From positions 248,001-312,000 of the forward strand of contig NZ_NFLN01000002.1 of the NCBI RefSeq assembly GCF_002160955.1: 64,000 nt of DNA, in the 5' to 3' direction. The position numbers and the translations under genes are program-made. The notes under the pieces are model-generated. The model saw nothing but the letters and a program-made list of their open reading frames with translations, was not told the origin of the DNA and made no database searches. Origin of the DNA: Gemmiger sp. An120 (GTDB lineage Bacteria; Bacillota; Clostridia; Oscillospirales; Ruminococcaceae). Position 1 is the first letter of the stretch. Each line of letters opens with the position of its first letter. Shown piece after piece: positions 33,617 through 43,199 of the stretch.

Positions 33617-34477
33617 ATGGAAAACGCCATTGAGGTGCGTGGTCTCTGCAAGACCTTTGCCAAGAAGGATTTCTCTTTGCAGAATCTGGATCTAACGGTA
33701 CCAAAAGGCAGCATCGTGGGATTGATTGGCGAAAATGGCGCCGGTAAAACCACCACTTTGAAATGCATTTTGGGAATTCTGCGTCGGGATGCGGGGGAAA
33801 TTCAGTTGCTGGGCGGCGAGCCCGGGCCGGCAACCGTATCGCAGGTAGGCGTTGTATTTGAGGACGCCTACTTCCCTGCCACGCTTACCACCCGGCAGAT
33901 CGAGCGGATTTTGCGCGGAATGTACAAGCAGGACTGGGATTCTTCACGATTTGAAGGCCTGTGCCGTCGTTTTCAGCTGACAGAAGGAAAAATGGTCAAG
34001 GATTTCAGCCGTGGAATGCGGATGAAGCTGAGTCTGGCTACCGCGCTGGCGCACCATCCCCGGCTGCTGATTCTGGACGAAGCTACCAGCGGTCTGGATC
34101 CGGTAGTGCGCGGTGAGATTCTGGATATGTTTTTGGATTTCATTCAGGACGAGGACCACAGCATCCTGCTGAGCAGCCATATCACCAGTGACCTGGAAAA
34201 GGTTGCCGACAGTGTGGCCTATATCCACGAAGGCCAACTTCTGTTCCAAAAGGATAAAGACGAGCTGATGGAAAGCTACGCACTTATTCAGTGCAGTGCG
34301 CAGGACCTGGCCCGGCTTCCTGCGGAATGGATTGTGCACAGCCGCGAGCACGCATTTGGCCGGGAAACGCTGGTGCGCAATCCGGAACAGGTACGTCAGC
34401 AGCTGCCGAACGCCGTGTTCGGCAAGGCAGATATTGATACCATCATGCAGTTTTTTACCGGGAGGGACGCAAAATGA
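33617..34477 (+). CDS. ABC exporter ATP-binding protein
   Basis: A 286-residue ATPase of the YtrB/CcmA type. Walker A GENGAGKTTTLK (about 38-49), a signature region with FSRGMRMKLSLA (in place of LSGGQ, usual in this group), Walker B LLILDEATSGLDP and switch LLSSHITSDLEK. The C-terminal 70 residues form the usual accessory domain. It follows the regulator closely and overlaps the permease gene by 4 bp. The cargo is unknown; a role in resistance or membrane stress is inference from the YtrA-type context. Confidence 0.92.
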   Translation: MENAIEVRGLCKTFAKKDFSLQNLDLTVPKGSIVGLIGENGAGKTTTLKCILGILRRDAGEIQLLGGEPGPATVSQVGVVFEDAYFPATLTTRQIERILRGMYKQDWDSSRFEGLCRRFQLTEGKMVKDFSRGMRMKLSLATALAHHPRLLILDEATSGLDPVVRGEILDMFLDFIQDEDHSILLSSHITSDLEKVADSVAYIHEGQLLFQKDKDELMESYALIQCSAQDLARLPAEWIVHSREHAFGRETLVRNPEQVRQQLPNAVFGKADIDTIMQFFTGRDAK

Positions 34478-35127
34478 AAGGTCTGTTTCTGAAAGACTGG
34501 TATGGTCTGCTGGGAATGTACAAAAAGAATCTGCTGTTGGTACTGGTGCTGTATGCAGCGCTGAGCATGATTCTCAACATGCCATTTTTCCTGTTTATGA
34601 CCCCGTGGCTGCTGGGCTTCTATACGTTGAGCAGCTTCTCCCTGGACGAAAGCTGCCGCTGGAACCTTTATGCCCGTACCTTACCGGTGTCATCCCGGCA
34701 GATTGTGGGCGGCAAATTTTTGCTGGCTATTTCCTGGATTCTGCCCGGCACCATCTATGCCGGCGTTGTGGGGGCGGCGGTCTGCCTGCTTCATCCCGGT
34801 GAGACTCTGGCGTCAGATATGGCGGTTTCCTCTGTGGTCGTTGGAGTGATCGCCATTGACATGATTTCCATCTTGCTGGCCATGACCTTTCGTGCCGGTG
34901 TGGAAAAGGCTAGAAGCCTGTTCTTCCTGATCTTCATCGGATTCTTCCTTATCATCTTCCTGGGCGGGCAAATTGGTATGCTGGATGATGCCGGATTTGT
35001 GGCTGTGCTTGCCTCCATTGCCGCCTTTCCCCTGCTCTGGGCACTGGGCGCACTGGCAGTTGCCATCCTGATCCCTGTAATCTGCTTTTCCCTGAGCTGC
35101 CGCATCTACGCAAATAAAGAATTCTGA
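34474..35127 (+). CDS. ABC-2-type exporter permease
   Basis: A 217-residue membrane protein with about six hydrophobic segments. It begins MKGLFLKDWYGLLGMYKKNLL, the usual cytoplasmic start of ABC-2 permeases, and has SFSLDESCRWNLYARTLPVSSRQIVGGKF between the second and third segments, a conserved cytoplasmic loop. It starts within the stop of the ATPase gene (ATGA). It is the last gene of the GntR operon. No terminator was clear in the short gap before the htpG promoter. Confidence 0.9.
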   Translation: MKGLFLKDWYGLLGMYKKNLLLVLVLYAALSMILNMPFFLFMTPWLLGFYTLSSFSLDESCRWNLYARTLPVSSRQIVGGKFLLAISWILPGTIYAGVVGAAVCLLHPGETLASDMAVSSVVVGVIAIDMISILLAMTFRAGVEKARSLFFLIFIGFFLIIFLGGQIGMLDDAGFVAVLASIAAFPLLWALGALAVAILIPVICFSLSCRIYANKEF

Positions 35128-35214
35128 CTGTCTCAGCCGGCGAGCGCCAATCGGATGGACAAGCCTTCTCCACAGCCCTTACAAATGGAAATTCTGAACT
35201 TTTTGTAAAGTCCC

Positions 35215-35243
35215 TTGCCATTTCTCTAAAAATGTTGTATAGT
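35215..35243 (+). promoter_or_regulatory. Sigma-A promoter of htpG
   Basis: TTGCCA (35215-35220), 17-bp spacer, TATAGT (35238-35243), with the CIRCE operator starting at the last base of the -10 box. Confidence 0.82.
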
Positions 35244-35246
35244 AGA

Positions 35247-35273
35247 TTAGCACTCAAATATATCGAGTGCTAA
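35247..35273. promoter_or_regulatory. CIRCE operator (HrcA binding site)
   Basis: TTAGCACTC, 9 bp, GAGTGCTAA: a perfect match to the CIRCE consensus TTAGCACTC-N9-GAGTGCTAA. The inverted repeat extends to 13 bp per arm (35243-35255 with 35265-35277). It covers the transcription start of htpG, so HrcA should repress the gene until heat or protein damage. Confidence 0.97.
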
Positions 35274-35319
35274 TCTATTTTTGTTCCAAAGAATTTCAAA
35301 TAAAAGGGGCGTATTTCAG

Positions 35320-37221
35320 ATGGCTATGAAGCAATTCAAGGCGGAAAGCAAAAAGCTGCTGGACCTGATGATCAACAGCATCTACACCAACAAGGATATC
35401 TTCCTGCGGGAGCTGATCAGCAACGCCAGCGATGCAATCGACAAGCTGTATTTCCGCAGCCTGACCGACAACAGCGTTAAACTGACGAAAGACGATTTTC
35501 AGATCCTGTTGACGGTAAACAAGGCGGATCGCACCCTGACCATCACCGATAACGGCATCGGTATGACCAAGGAAGAACTGGAAAAGAATCTGGGCACTAT
35601 CGCCCGCAGCGGCAGCCTGGATTTCAAGGCGGAAAACCATGCCGAGGACATTGATATCATCGGTCAGTTTGGCGTGGGCTTCTACTCGGCCTTTATGGTT
35701 GCCAGCCGTGTAACCGTAATCAGCAAAGCGTTTGGCAGTGACGAGGCCTGGATGTGGGAGAGCAAGGGCGCTGAGGGCTATACCCTGACCCAGACGGAAA
35801 AGGCGGAAGCCGGTACCCAGATTATCCTGGTCATCAAAGAGAATACCGAACAGGATCAATACGACCAGTACCTGGATGAGTATACCCTGGTGGACATCGT
35901 CAAGAAATACAGCGATTATGTGCGTTACCCGATCCGGATGTACCGGGAAAAGACCCGCGCCAAGGAGAAGCCCGCTGATGCCGGTGACGACTACAAGCCT
36001 GAGTACGAGACCTACACCGAGCTGGAAACCCTGAACAGTATGGTTCCTCTGTGGCGGCGCAACAAGAGCGAAGTAACCGAGGAAGAGTACAACCGCTTCT
36101 ATAAAGAAAAGTTCTTCGACTACACCGACCCGGCCCGCGTAATCACCAGCCGTACCGAGGGTACCGCCACCTACAATGCCCTGCTGTTTATCCCGGGGCG
36201 CGCTCCCTTTGACTACTACACCCGCGAATACGAAAAGGGCCTGCAGCTGTACGCCTCCGGTGTGCTGATCATGGATAAGTGCCCGGATCTGCTGCCTGAT
36301 CATTTCAGCTTTGTAAAGGGCATTGTGGACAGCCAGGATCTGAGCCTGAATATCAGCCGTGAGATGCTGCAGAAGGACAGCCAGCTGAAGCTGATCCGCA
36401 ACAGCCTGGAGAAGAAGATCAAGAACGAGCTGAATGCGTTCAAGAACAACGACCGCGAAAAATACGAGGAATTCTTCAAGAACTTTGGCCGTCAGCTGAA
36501 GTTCGGCTGCTACGCAGATTACGGAATGCACAGTGAACTGCTGAAGGATCTGCTGCTCTTCTTCAGTGCCAAGCAGCAGAAGATGGTAACGCTGGACGAG
36601 TATGTGGAAGCGATGCCGGAAGACCAGAAGTGCATTTATTTCGCTGCCGGTGAAAGCGCGGATCGTCTGGCCAAGCTGCCTGCTGCCGAGCTGGTACTGG
36701 AAAAGGGCTATGATCTGCTGCTGCTGACCGAGGATGTGGATGAATTCTGCCTGCAGGTACTGCGCAACTACAAGGAGAAGGAATTCAAGAACGTAAACAG
36801 CGGTGACCTGGGTCTGGAGAGCGAAGAAGAAAAGAAGGCCGCCGAGGAAGCCAGCGCCGAGAGCAAAGAGTTGTTTGAGGCCATGCAGAAGGCTCTGGGC
36901 GACAAGGTAAAGGCCGTTAAGGTAAGCACCCGTCTGAAGAACCATCCTGTCTGCCTGTCCAGCGAAGGCCCGCTGTCTATCGAAATGGAAAAGGTACTGC
37001 GTCAGCAGCCGGGCGCGGAAGGTGTCAAGAGTGACAAAGTGCTGGAACTCAACGCACAGCATCCTGTATTCGCCGTATTGAAAGCGGCACAGGAATCCGG
37101 CGATACGGAAAAACTGGAGAAGTACACCAAGCTTCTGTTTGATCAGGCTTTGCTGATTGAGGGCCTGCCCATTGAAGATCCTGTGGCATATGCACAGGCT
37201 GTGTGCGAGCTGATGAAGTAA
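35320..37221 (+). CDS. htpG: Chaperone HtpG (Hsp90)
   Basis: A 633-residue cytosolic ATP-dependent chaperone. The N-terminal GHKL ATPase has [13 protein letters not shown] (about 27-39), [11 protein letters not shown] (about 80-90) and [13 protein letters not shown] (about 117-129). The middle domain has [14 protein letters not shown]. The C-terminal dimerisation domain ends at residue 633 with no MEEVD tail, as in bacteria. AAGGGG is upstream of the ATG at 35320. Unlike Bacillus, where htpG is not in the HrcA regulon, here it lies directly behind CIRCE. Confidence 0.97.
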   Translation: MAMKQFKAESKKLLDLMINSIYTNKDIFLRELISNASDAIDKLYFRSLTDNSVKLTKDDFQILLTVNKADRTLTITDNGIGMTKEELEKNLGTIARSGSLDFKAENHAEDIDIIGQFGVGFYSAFMVASRVTVISKAFGSDEAWMWESKGAEGYTLTQTEKAEAGTQIILVIKENTEQDQYDQYLDEYTLVDIVKKYSDYVRYPIRMYREKTRAKEKPADAGDDYKPEYETYTELETLNSMVPLWRRNKSEVTEEEYNRFYKEKFFDYTDPARVITSRTEGTATYNALLFIPGRAPFDYYTREYEKGLQLYASGVLIMDKCPDLLPDHFSFVKGIVDSQDLSLNISREMLQKDSQLKLIRNSLEKKIKNELNAFKNNDREKYEEFFKNFGRQLKFGCYADYGMHSELLKDLLLFFSAKQQKMVTLDEYVEAMPEDQKCIYFAAGESADRLAKLPAAELVLEKGYDLLLLTEDVDEFCLQVLRNYKEKEFKNVNSGDLGLESEEEKKAAEEASAESKELFEAMQKALGDKVKAVKVSTRLKNHPVCLSSEGPLSIEMEKVLRQQPGAEGVKSDKVLELNAQHPVFAVLKAAQESGDTEKLEKYTKLLFDQALLIEGLPIEDPVAYAQAVCELMK

Positions 37222-37259
37222 TTTACTCCGCCAATCCCAGCTTGGACTGCAACAATTAT

Positions 37260-37299
37260 AAAGGGAAGCCCTGTGGCATATGCCACAGGGCTTCCCTTT
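37260..37299. terminator. Bidirectional terminator (40-bp perfect palindrome)
   Basis: A gapless palindrome with 20-bp arms (37260-37279 with 37280-37299) and flanking T/A runs, between convergent htpG and deoA. The first loop bases must open to form the hairpin. Confidence 0.9.
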
Positions 37300-37309
37300 T
37301 TCAGTCATC

Positions 37310-38632
37310 TCAGAACCGTTCCACACCCTCTTCGGTTACACGTGCCATAACCAGTTCAGGAAGGACAGGCTTTTCATCCCGGAAGGTCAGTGCTCCCCGG
37401 TACATCTCCTCAGCCGAAGCAAACTTGCCCTCATCTTCTGCGTAGAAGGTAGCCAGCAGATCACCTTTCTCCACCCGGTCCCCTGCCTTTTTGTGCAGCA
37501 CAATACCGGCAGCGAAATCAATGGTATCTTCTTTCTTGATACGGCCCGCCCCCAGCAGTACACTGGCGTTGCCGATCATTTCGGTGTTGGTAGCATACAG
37601 CCAGCCGCTCTGGTCTGCGCGGATCTCGCGGCTATACTTAGCTTTGGCAAACTTGTCCGGATCGTCCAATACCGAAACATCACCGCCCTGGGCCGCAAAC
37701 ATCTGTTTCAGCTTCTCATAGGCGGCGCCGCTGGCAACTGCTTCTTCCACCATCTTGCGGCACTCCGCCAGAGTACCTTTTCCTGCCAGCAGCAGCATAT
37801 TGGCGGCCAGCTGATAGCACACTTCGGTCAGGTCGGCCGGACCACGTCCTTTCAGTACTTCCACCGACTCGATCACTTCCAGGCTGTTGCCAATATTATA
37901 GCCAAGCGGAGTATCCATGTCGGTAATCAGAGCCGCAACCTTGCGCCCGTTATGGGCACCAATCGCCACCATCGCTTGGGCCAGCTGAATCGAGCCATCC
38001 AATGTTTTCATAAAGGCACCGTTTCCGGTTTTTACATCCAGCAAAATGCAGTCGGAACCAGCCGCCAGCTTTTTGCTCATGATACTGCTGGCAATCAGCG
38101 GTACACAGCCAATAGTGGCCGTTACATCCCGCAGGGCATAGATTTTTTTATCAGCCGGTGCCAGGTTCCCGCTTTGTCCGATTACGCTGATGCCAATGCG
38201 GTTTACCTGATCGAAGAATTCCTGCCGGTCCAGGCTGGTACGGGTACCGGGCACCGATTCCATTTTATCGACGGTGCCGCCGGTATGCCCCAAGCCACGG
38301 CCGCTCATTTTAGCAATTTTGACGCCGCAGGCCGCTACAATAGGTGTAATAACCAGCGTGGTCTTGTCCCCCACACCGCCCGTAGAGTGTTTGTCCACCT
38401 TGATGCCGTGAATGGCGGACAGATCCACCATATCGCCGGAATGTGCCATGATATCAGTAAGCTGTGCGGTTTCCTGATCGGTCATACCACGCAGGTAGAT
38501 GGCCATCAGCAAAGCGCTCATTTGATAATCCGGGATCTGTCCGGACACATATCCGTCGATTACAAATTGAAGTTCTTCCTTGGAAAGGGTCTCTCCGTCG
38601 CGTTTCTTTGCGATAACATCGAACATTCTCAT
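37310..38632 (-). CDS. deoA: Pyrimidine-nucleoside/thymidine phosphorylase
   Basis: A 440-residue enzyme that splits thymidine, deoxyuridine or uridine with phosphate, giving the base and (deoxy)ribose-1-phosphate. It has GRGLGHTGGTVDKMESVPG (about 110-128) with the family signature, the phosphate site KHSTGGVGDKTT (about 80-91), and KLAAGSDCILLDVKTGNGAFMK near 185-205. Length fits Pdp/DeoA (about 435). The ATG at 38632 has GGAGG upstream. It follows the nupQ terminator and is the last gene of the nucleoside region on this strand. Confidence 0.94.
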   Translation of the reverse strand: MRMFDVIAKKRDGETLSKEELQFVIDGYVSGQIPDYQMSALLMAIYLRGMTDQETAQLTDIMAHSGDMVDLSAIHGIKVDKHSTGGVGDKTTLVITPIVAACGVKIAKMSGRGLGHTGGTVDKMESVPGTRTSLDRQEFFDQVNRIGISVIGQSGNLAPADKKIYALRDVTATIGCVPLIASSIMSKKLAAGSDCILLDVKTGNGAFMKTLDGSIQLAQAMVAIGAHNGRKVAALITDMDTPLGYNIGNSLEVIESVEVLKGRGPADLTEVCYQLAANMLLLAGKGTLAECRKMVEEAVASGAAYEKLKQMFAAQGGDVSVLDDPDKFAKAKYSREIRADQSGWLYATNTEMIGNASVLLGAGRIKKEDTIDFAAGIVLHKKAGDRVEKGDLLATFYAEDEGKFASAEEMYRGALTFRDEKPVLPELVMARVTEEGVERF

Positions 38633-38662
38633 ACAGGCCAAGCCTCCTTCAAAAAAACATAA

Positions 38663-38687
38663 GGCCCCCGGAGGGAGTCCGGGGGCC
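38663..38687 (-). terminator. Terminator after nupQ
   Basis: A 10-bp GC-rich perfect stem (38663-38672 with 38678-38687, GGCCCCCGGA and its complement), followed on the minus strand by TTATGTTTTTTT. It lies between nupQ and deoA and should limit, but may not abolish, readthrough to deoA. Confidence 0.87.
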
Positions 38688-38706
38688 GGGATCCGACAAA
38701 ATGTGC

Positions 38707-39654
38707 TTATTTAGCCTGGATATACGGCTTACCGTTAGCGGCCGGAACGCGGGATTTACCCACGAACAGAATCAGCACAATAACAGTGACCACATACGGG
38801 ATCATGGAGATCAGCTGTGCCGACACAGCAGCGTTGCTGGTACCAACCACAACCTTCAAGCCGGAACACATGCCAAACAGCAGGCAGGCAATCATGGCGC
38901 CCTGCGGCCGGAACTTACCAAAGATAACCGCCGCAATGGCAATGAAGCCCTGACCCACGATAGAGGTGGGACGGAACTGGTTCATGGTCGCCATGGTTAC
39001 GCAGGCACCGCCCAGACCGGACAGAAAGCCGGAAATGCAGACCGCGGAAAAACGGGTGCGGGTCACGCTGATACCCAGTGTGGCACAGGTGGCAGGATGC
39101 TCACCGCAGGCCCGCAGCCGCAGACCATAACGGGTCTTATAGAAGATAAACCACACTACGACCAGGACGATAAACACCAGATAGGTGGATGCATACGTAT
39201 TGAAGATGTTTTTGAAGAAATTGCTCCATACCGTTCCGCTGGTGAACACATCGCTGAACAGGAGCGGAATCTTGGCGGTAGGATCCAGGGGCACCGTATC
39301 CGAAGAGTTGAACAAGGCTTTTGCCATCAGAATGGCGACGCCCGGCGCCAGGAAGTTGATTGCCGTACCGGAAATGGTCTGGTCTGCGCCCAGGTTCACG
39401 GTTGCCAGTGCATGCAGTGCACCAAAGGCCAGGCCGGAAAGGCCACCCGCCAGGAAACCGATCCAGGGATTGCCGGTATAATAGGCAACCGTGGCAGAGG
39501 TAAACGCGCCAATGGTCATCATTCCTTCAATGCCGATGTTGACGATACCGCTCAACTCCGAGAAGCAGGAGCCCATGGCGGCAAACAGCAGCGGCGGCGT
39601 ATACAGCAGCGTGGCATACAGGATGATGCCCAGATCATTGATAAAAGCGTCCAT
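38707..39654 (-). CDS. nupQ: Nucleoside ABC transporter permease
   Basis: A 315-residue BPD_transp_2-type membrane subunit with about eight to nine helices. Phrases SGIVNIGIEGMM (about 35-46), GADQTISGTAINFLAPG and LRACGEHPATCATLGISV are characteristic of NupQ/YufQ-type permeases of the BMP-linked nucleoside transporters. It overlaps nupP by one base (TAATG), so is translated in tandem. It is the last gene of the yjjI-yjjW-nupOPQ transcript. Confidence 0.9.
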   Translation of the reverse strand: MDAFINDLGIILYATLLYTPPLLFAAMGSCFSELSGIVNIGIEGMMTIGAFTSATVAYYTGNPWIGFLAGGLSGLAFGALHALATVNLGADQTISGTAINFLAPGVAILMAKALFNSSDTVPLDPTAKIPLLFSDVFTSGTVWSNFFKNIFNTYASTYLVFIVLVVVWFIFYKTRYGLRLRACGEHPATCATLGISVTRTRFSAVCISGFLSGLGGACVTMATMNQFRPTSIVGQGFIAIAAVIFGKFRPQGAMIACLLFGMCSGLKVVVGTSNAAVSAQLISMIPYVVTVIVLILFVGKSRVPAANGKPYIQAK

Positions 39655-40727
39655 TACTGAGCCCCCTCCTTTTTCTTCTTGCTCTTGCGTATACGGGTGA
39701 AGCGGAACACGTGGGAAATGGCGATGAAGAATACCACGGTACCCATGATGATGTTGATTACTTCGGACGGGGCACCGATCAGGTTCAGCTTGCTGCCGCC
39801 GTATTTCAGAGCGCCGTAGAAGATACCGGCAAAGAATACGCCAATGGGATTGGAAGCGCCAATCAGTGCAACACTGATACCCTGGAAGCCGTAGCTTTCC
39901 TGGCTGGTGAAGATACTGATACGGGCACCCATGCCCAGCAGCTGCACGGCACCGCCGATACCGGCCAGAGCGCCGGAAATCGCCATTGCGGTATAGATGT
40001 TGCGGCTTACGTTGATACCGCCGTACTCTGCTGCGTGACGGTTAAAGCCCACAGCTTTGAGCTGATAGCCCAGCGTGGTTTTTTCCAGAATCACATAGAC
40101 CACAACCACAGCTGCCAGTGCAACAAAGATACCCCAGTTCGCGGACGGGCAAAGGGCGTCGCGCCAGGATTCCGGGAACAGAATGCGGGCTGCGTCCTGC
40201 ACGTTTTTGGTAGCTTCCGCGTTGCCGTCGCTGTGAATTATGGAAAAACCGGCAATATAGTTGGACAAATAGTAGGCAATCCAGTTGAACATGATCATGG
40301 AAAGCACTTCGTTAATGCCCCACTTAACCTTCAGGAATGCTACAATCAGTCCCCACAGGCAGCCTGCCACCGCCGCCGCAATGAAGCAGAGCGGGATCAG
40401 GATGATGGACGGTGCCGGAACCAGGATGCCTACAACGCAGGCAGCCATACTGCCAACAACAAACTGGCCCTCAGCACCGATGTTGAACACGCCGGTACGG
40501 AAAGAGAATGCTACCGCAAGGCCGGTGAAAATCAACGGGGTGCCGTACACAACACAGTACGCCATGTTTTTGGGTGTGCTGAAAATGCTGGAAAACAGCT
40601 TGGCATACGCCTCAATGGGGCTGATGCCCATGATTGCCAGGAAGAACGCACCCACCACAAAGGAGATCAGTATGGAGAAGACCGTGATGGCGAGTTTGCT
40701 TTCCAGGGCTTTTTTCACTTTACTCAT
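39654..40727 (-). CDS. nupP: Nucleoside ABC transporter permease
   Basis: A 357-residue membrane subunit. Near the start it has the helix IMGISPIEAYAKLFSSIFST, then TGVFNIGAEGQFVVGSMAA (about 78-96), the NupP counterpart of the NupQ motif, and LKAVGFNRHAAEYGGINVSRN (about 240-260). About nine helices. ATG has GGGAGG 9 bp upstream. It overlaps nupO by 8 bp and nupQ by 1 bp. Together the two permeases form the membrane channel. Confidence 0.92.
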   Translation of the reverse strand: MSKVKKALESKLAITVFSILISFVVGAFFLAIMGISPIEAYAKLFSSIFSTPKNMAYCVVYGTPLIFTGLAVAFSFRTGVFNIGAEGQFVVGSMAACVVGILVPAPSIILIPLCFIAAAVAGCLWGLIVAFLKVKWGINEVLSMIMFNWIAYYLSNYIAGFSIIHSDGNAEATKNVQDAARILFPESWRDALCPSANWGIFVALAAVVVVYVILEKTTLGYQLKAVGFNRHAAEYGGINVSRNIYTAMAISGALAGIGGAVQLLGMGARISIFTSQESYGFQGISVALIGASNPIGVFFAGIFYGALKYGGSKLNLIGAPSEVINIIMGTVVFFIAISHVFRFTRIRKSKKKKEGAQ

Positions 40728-42264
40728 GCTTCTTACCTCCCGCCATCAGCAGGCCCAGGACGTTCTCATCCGCGTCCTTGCCCGGCATACTGCCCGTGAT
40801 GCGTCCTTCGTAGATAACATCAATCCGGTCAGACAGACTGATAATCTCATCCAATTCAAAGGAGACCAGAAGCACGGCTTTGCCCTTATTGCGCTGCTCC
40901 ACAATATAGCGGTGCACATATTCAATTGCGCCTACATCCAGGCCGCGGGTGGGGTTTACTGCAATCAGCAGATCTTTGTCGTTGTTTACCTCGCGGGCGA
41001 TAATAACCTTCTGCTGGTTGCCGCCGGAAAGGGTTCCTGCCGGCTTGACGGCACAATCCCGGGGCCGGATGTCGAATTTTTCAATGCTCTCTTCCGTGAA
41101 TTTGCGGATAGCCGCCTGATCCAGGAATCCATGGTGGGAATACGGCTCGTCAGCAAAATTCTGCAGGATCATATTGTCGGCGACAGAAAACTCCAGCACC
41201 AGGCCATGCTTCTGCCGGTCAGCCGGAATACTGGACACGCCGTTTTCAAAGCCAAAACGTGGAGGCTTGTTGGCCACCTCTACCCCATTGACTGTGATGG
41301 AGCCGCCGGTTGCGCGCCGCAAGCCCGTAATGCATTCCACCAGTTCGGTCTGACCATTTCCGTCAATACCGGCAATGCCCAGGATCTCTCCTCTGCGGAC
41401 TTCCAGATTCAAGCCGCGCAGCGCTTCCAGCTTGCGGTAATCCAGGGCGTGCAGATCTTTAATCTGGAGTACCGGTTCGCCCGGCTCTTTTTCCGGCTTG
41501 TCCACGCTAAAAGTAACGTTTCGGCCCACCATCATGCTGGCCAAGTCGTTTTCCGTTACTTCATCCACGTCCACGGTATTAATGTATTTGCCCATGCGGA
41601 TGATCGTACAGTAATCCGCAGAAGACTTGATTTCTTTCAGTTTGTGCGTAATCAGGATGATGGATTTGCCGTTCGCCGTCAGGCTGTGCATGATATCGAT
41701 CAGTTCCTTGATTTCCTGCGGGGTCAGCGAGGAAGTGGGCTCGTCCAGGATCAGGATATCCACGCCGCGGTACAGCGCTTTCAGGATTTCCACGCGCTGC
41801 TGCATGCCTACCGAAATATCCTCGATGCGGGCATCCGGGTCAACTTCCAGACCGTATTTTTCCGAAATCGCCTTAACGTTTTTGCGCGCAGTTGCCATGT
41901 CCAGGCTGATGCCCTTGCGGGGCTCCATGCCCAGCACAATATTCTCGGTAACGGTAAAGGGCTGTACCAGCATGAAATGCTGATGGACCATGCCGATACC
42001 TGCTTCAATAGCCTTTTTGGGGTTGTCCAGCACAACCTTTTTGCCATTGACAAAAATCTCGCCGGACGTGGGCGGGTACATGCCGTAGAGCTGGTTCATC
42101 AGGGTACTCTTACCGGCACCGTTTTCGCCCAGAATGGCGTGGACCTCCCCTTTGTGCACCGTCAGGTTGATCCCGTCGTTTGCCACGAAATCGCCGAATT
42201 TTTTGGTGATATTCCGCATTTCGATGACCGTGGTGCCAAGGTCAACGTGTCGTTCCTTCGCCAA
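40720..42264 (-). CDS. nupO: Nucleoside ABC transporter ATP-binding protein (two domains)
   Basis: A 514-residue ATPase with two nucleotide-binding domains. The first has Walker A GENGAGKSTLM (about 39-49), signature SVGMQQRVEILKAL and Walker B ILILDEPTSSLTP. The second has GIDGNGQTELVE in place of Walker A and LSGGNQQKVIIAREV as signature, the usual asymmetry of this family. The start is TTG at 42264 with AAGGAGG 8 bp upstream. It pairs with NupP, NupQ and, probably, the BMP lipoprotein encoded 2.7 kb upstream. Confidence 0.93.
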   Translation of the reverse strand: MAKERHVDLGTTVIEMRNITKKFGDFVANDGINLTVHKGEVHAILGENGAGKSTLMNQLYGMYPPTSGEIFVNGKKVVLDNPKKAIEAGIGMVHQHFMLVQPFTVTENIVLGMEPRKGISLDMATARKNVKAISEKYGLEVDPDARIEDISVGMQQRVEILKALYRGVDILILDEPTSSLTPQEIKELIDIMHSLTANGKSIILITHKLKEIKSSADYCTIIRMGKYINTVDVDEVTENDLASMMVGRNVTFSVDKPEKEPGEPVLQIKDLHALDYRKLEALRGLNLEVRRGEILGIAGIDGNGQTELVECITGLRRATGGSITVNGVEVANKPPRFGFENGVSSIPADRQKHGLVLEFSVADNMILQNFADEPYSHHGFLDQAAIRKFTEESIEKFDIRPRDCAVKPAGTLSGGNQQKVIIAREVNNDKDLLIAVNPTRGLDVGAIEYVHRYIVEQRNKGKAVLLVSFELDEIISLSDRIDVIYEGRITGSMPGKDADENVLGLLMAGGKKHE

Positions 42265-42358
42265 AAGTATGCCTCCTTTGCAGCCTGTCTTTTAACTTGT
42301 TCCGCACGTGCCGGCCAAAACAGCGGTCCATGCGAAAATTTCGGTCCACAGCGGACTT

Positions 42359-43198
42359 TTACACTACGACTGCGTTGGGCACCCCGCAGCTTTGAGCCAG
42401 CTGACAAAGATGCGCAAGCAGTTCCCCGGAGGGAGGGGTAAGCCCGCGATATTCCTGCCGGACCCCGAAAGGCCGGTAGCAGATGATTTTATAGCGGGTG
42501 TTGCGCTTTGCAATATGCGGCGCAACTACCCGGCACACTTCCCGCACCGTCTGTTCCGCGTCGAAAAGTTCCGGCACCACCACGGTACGTACTTCTTCCA
42601 GTCTACCCGCCTGCGCCAGCCAGGAAAGGTTCGCCAGCACCTGGCGGTTGTCCTGACCGGTAACCCGCTGATGCTCTGCCGGATCCCAGGCTTTTACATC
42701 CAGCATTACCCCACCGGTAACAGACATCAGTTCCGGATCTGCTGAAAAGTCATAGCTTCCATTGCTGTCCAGCAAGGTATCCAGCCCGGCTTGTCCGGCC
42801 AGCGTAAGGAACTCCACCAGAAAGTCCCGTTGGCGGGTACATTCCCCACCGGATACCGTAATGCCGCGGATAAACGGCTGGTTACGGGAGACTTCTTCCA
42901 TGACCTGCCGGGGTGTCATGCTGCGTACCCGGGGCGAAGCGCTGTGCGGACAGCTTTTAAAGCAGGTATCGCAGTAGACACACAAAGCAGAATCATACCG
43001 AACCTGGCCGTTTTCCAGACAAAGCGCGCCGGTTGGGCATTTATCCACGCAAATGCCGCAGGCACGGCAAAGCTGAATGGTTTCCGGATTGTGGCAGTAT
43101 AAACAGGAAAAATTGCATCCCTGCAGAAAAATGGCGGTGCGGTTTCCGGGGCCGTCCACCGAACTGAACGGGATGATTTTGTTAACCAGCGCCTCCAA
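42359..43198 (-). CDS. yjjW: YjjW-type glycyl radical enzyme activase (radical SAM)
   Basis: A 279-residue radical SAM enzyme that would place the glycyl radical on YjjI. The SAM cluster is C28-x3-C32-x2-C35 in CNFSCLYC. A ferredoxin-like insert carries two more four-cysteine sets (C44, C47, C50, C54 and C73, C76, C79, C83). VSGGECTRQ (about 117-125) is the SAM-binding GGE motif. The start is TTG at 43198, only one base after the yjjI stop; ribosome binding is unclear, so translation is likely coupled. Confidence 0.9.
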   Translation of the reverse strand: MEALVNKIIPFSSVDGPGNRTAIFLQGCNFSCLYCHNPETIQLCRACGICVDKCPTGALCLENGQVRYDSALCVYCDTCFKSCPHSASPRVRSMTPRQVMEEVSRNQPFIRGITVSGGECTRQRDFLVEFLTLAGQAGLDTLLDSNGSYDFSADPELMSVTGGVMLDVKAWDPAEHQRVTGQDNRQVLANLSWLAQAGRLEEVRTVVVPELFDAEQTVREVCRVVAPHIAKRNTRYKIICYRPFGVRQEYRGLTPPSGELLAHLCQLAQSCGVPNAVVV

Positions 43199-43199
43199 A

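Noticed and set aside
35296-37326. A 676-codon minus-strand frame opposite htpG
   Set aside because: Antisense shadow rich in Gln, His and Leu; htpG is unambiguous.
40285-42441. A 718-codon plus-strand frame opposite nupP and nupO
   Set aside because: Antisense shadow; the nup genes have clear ATPase and permease motifs.
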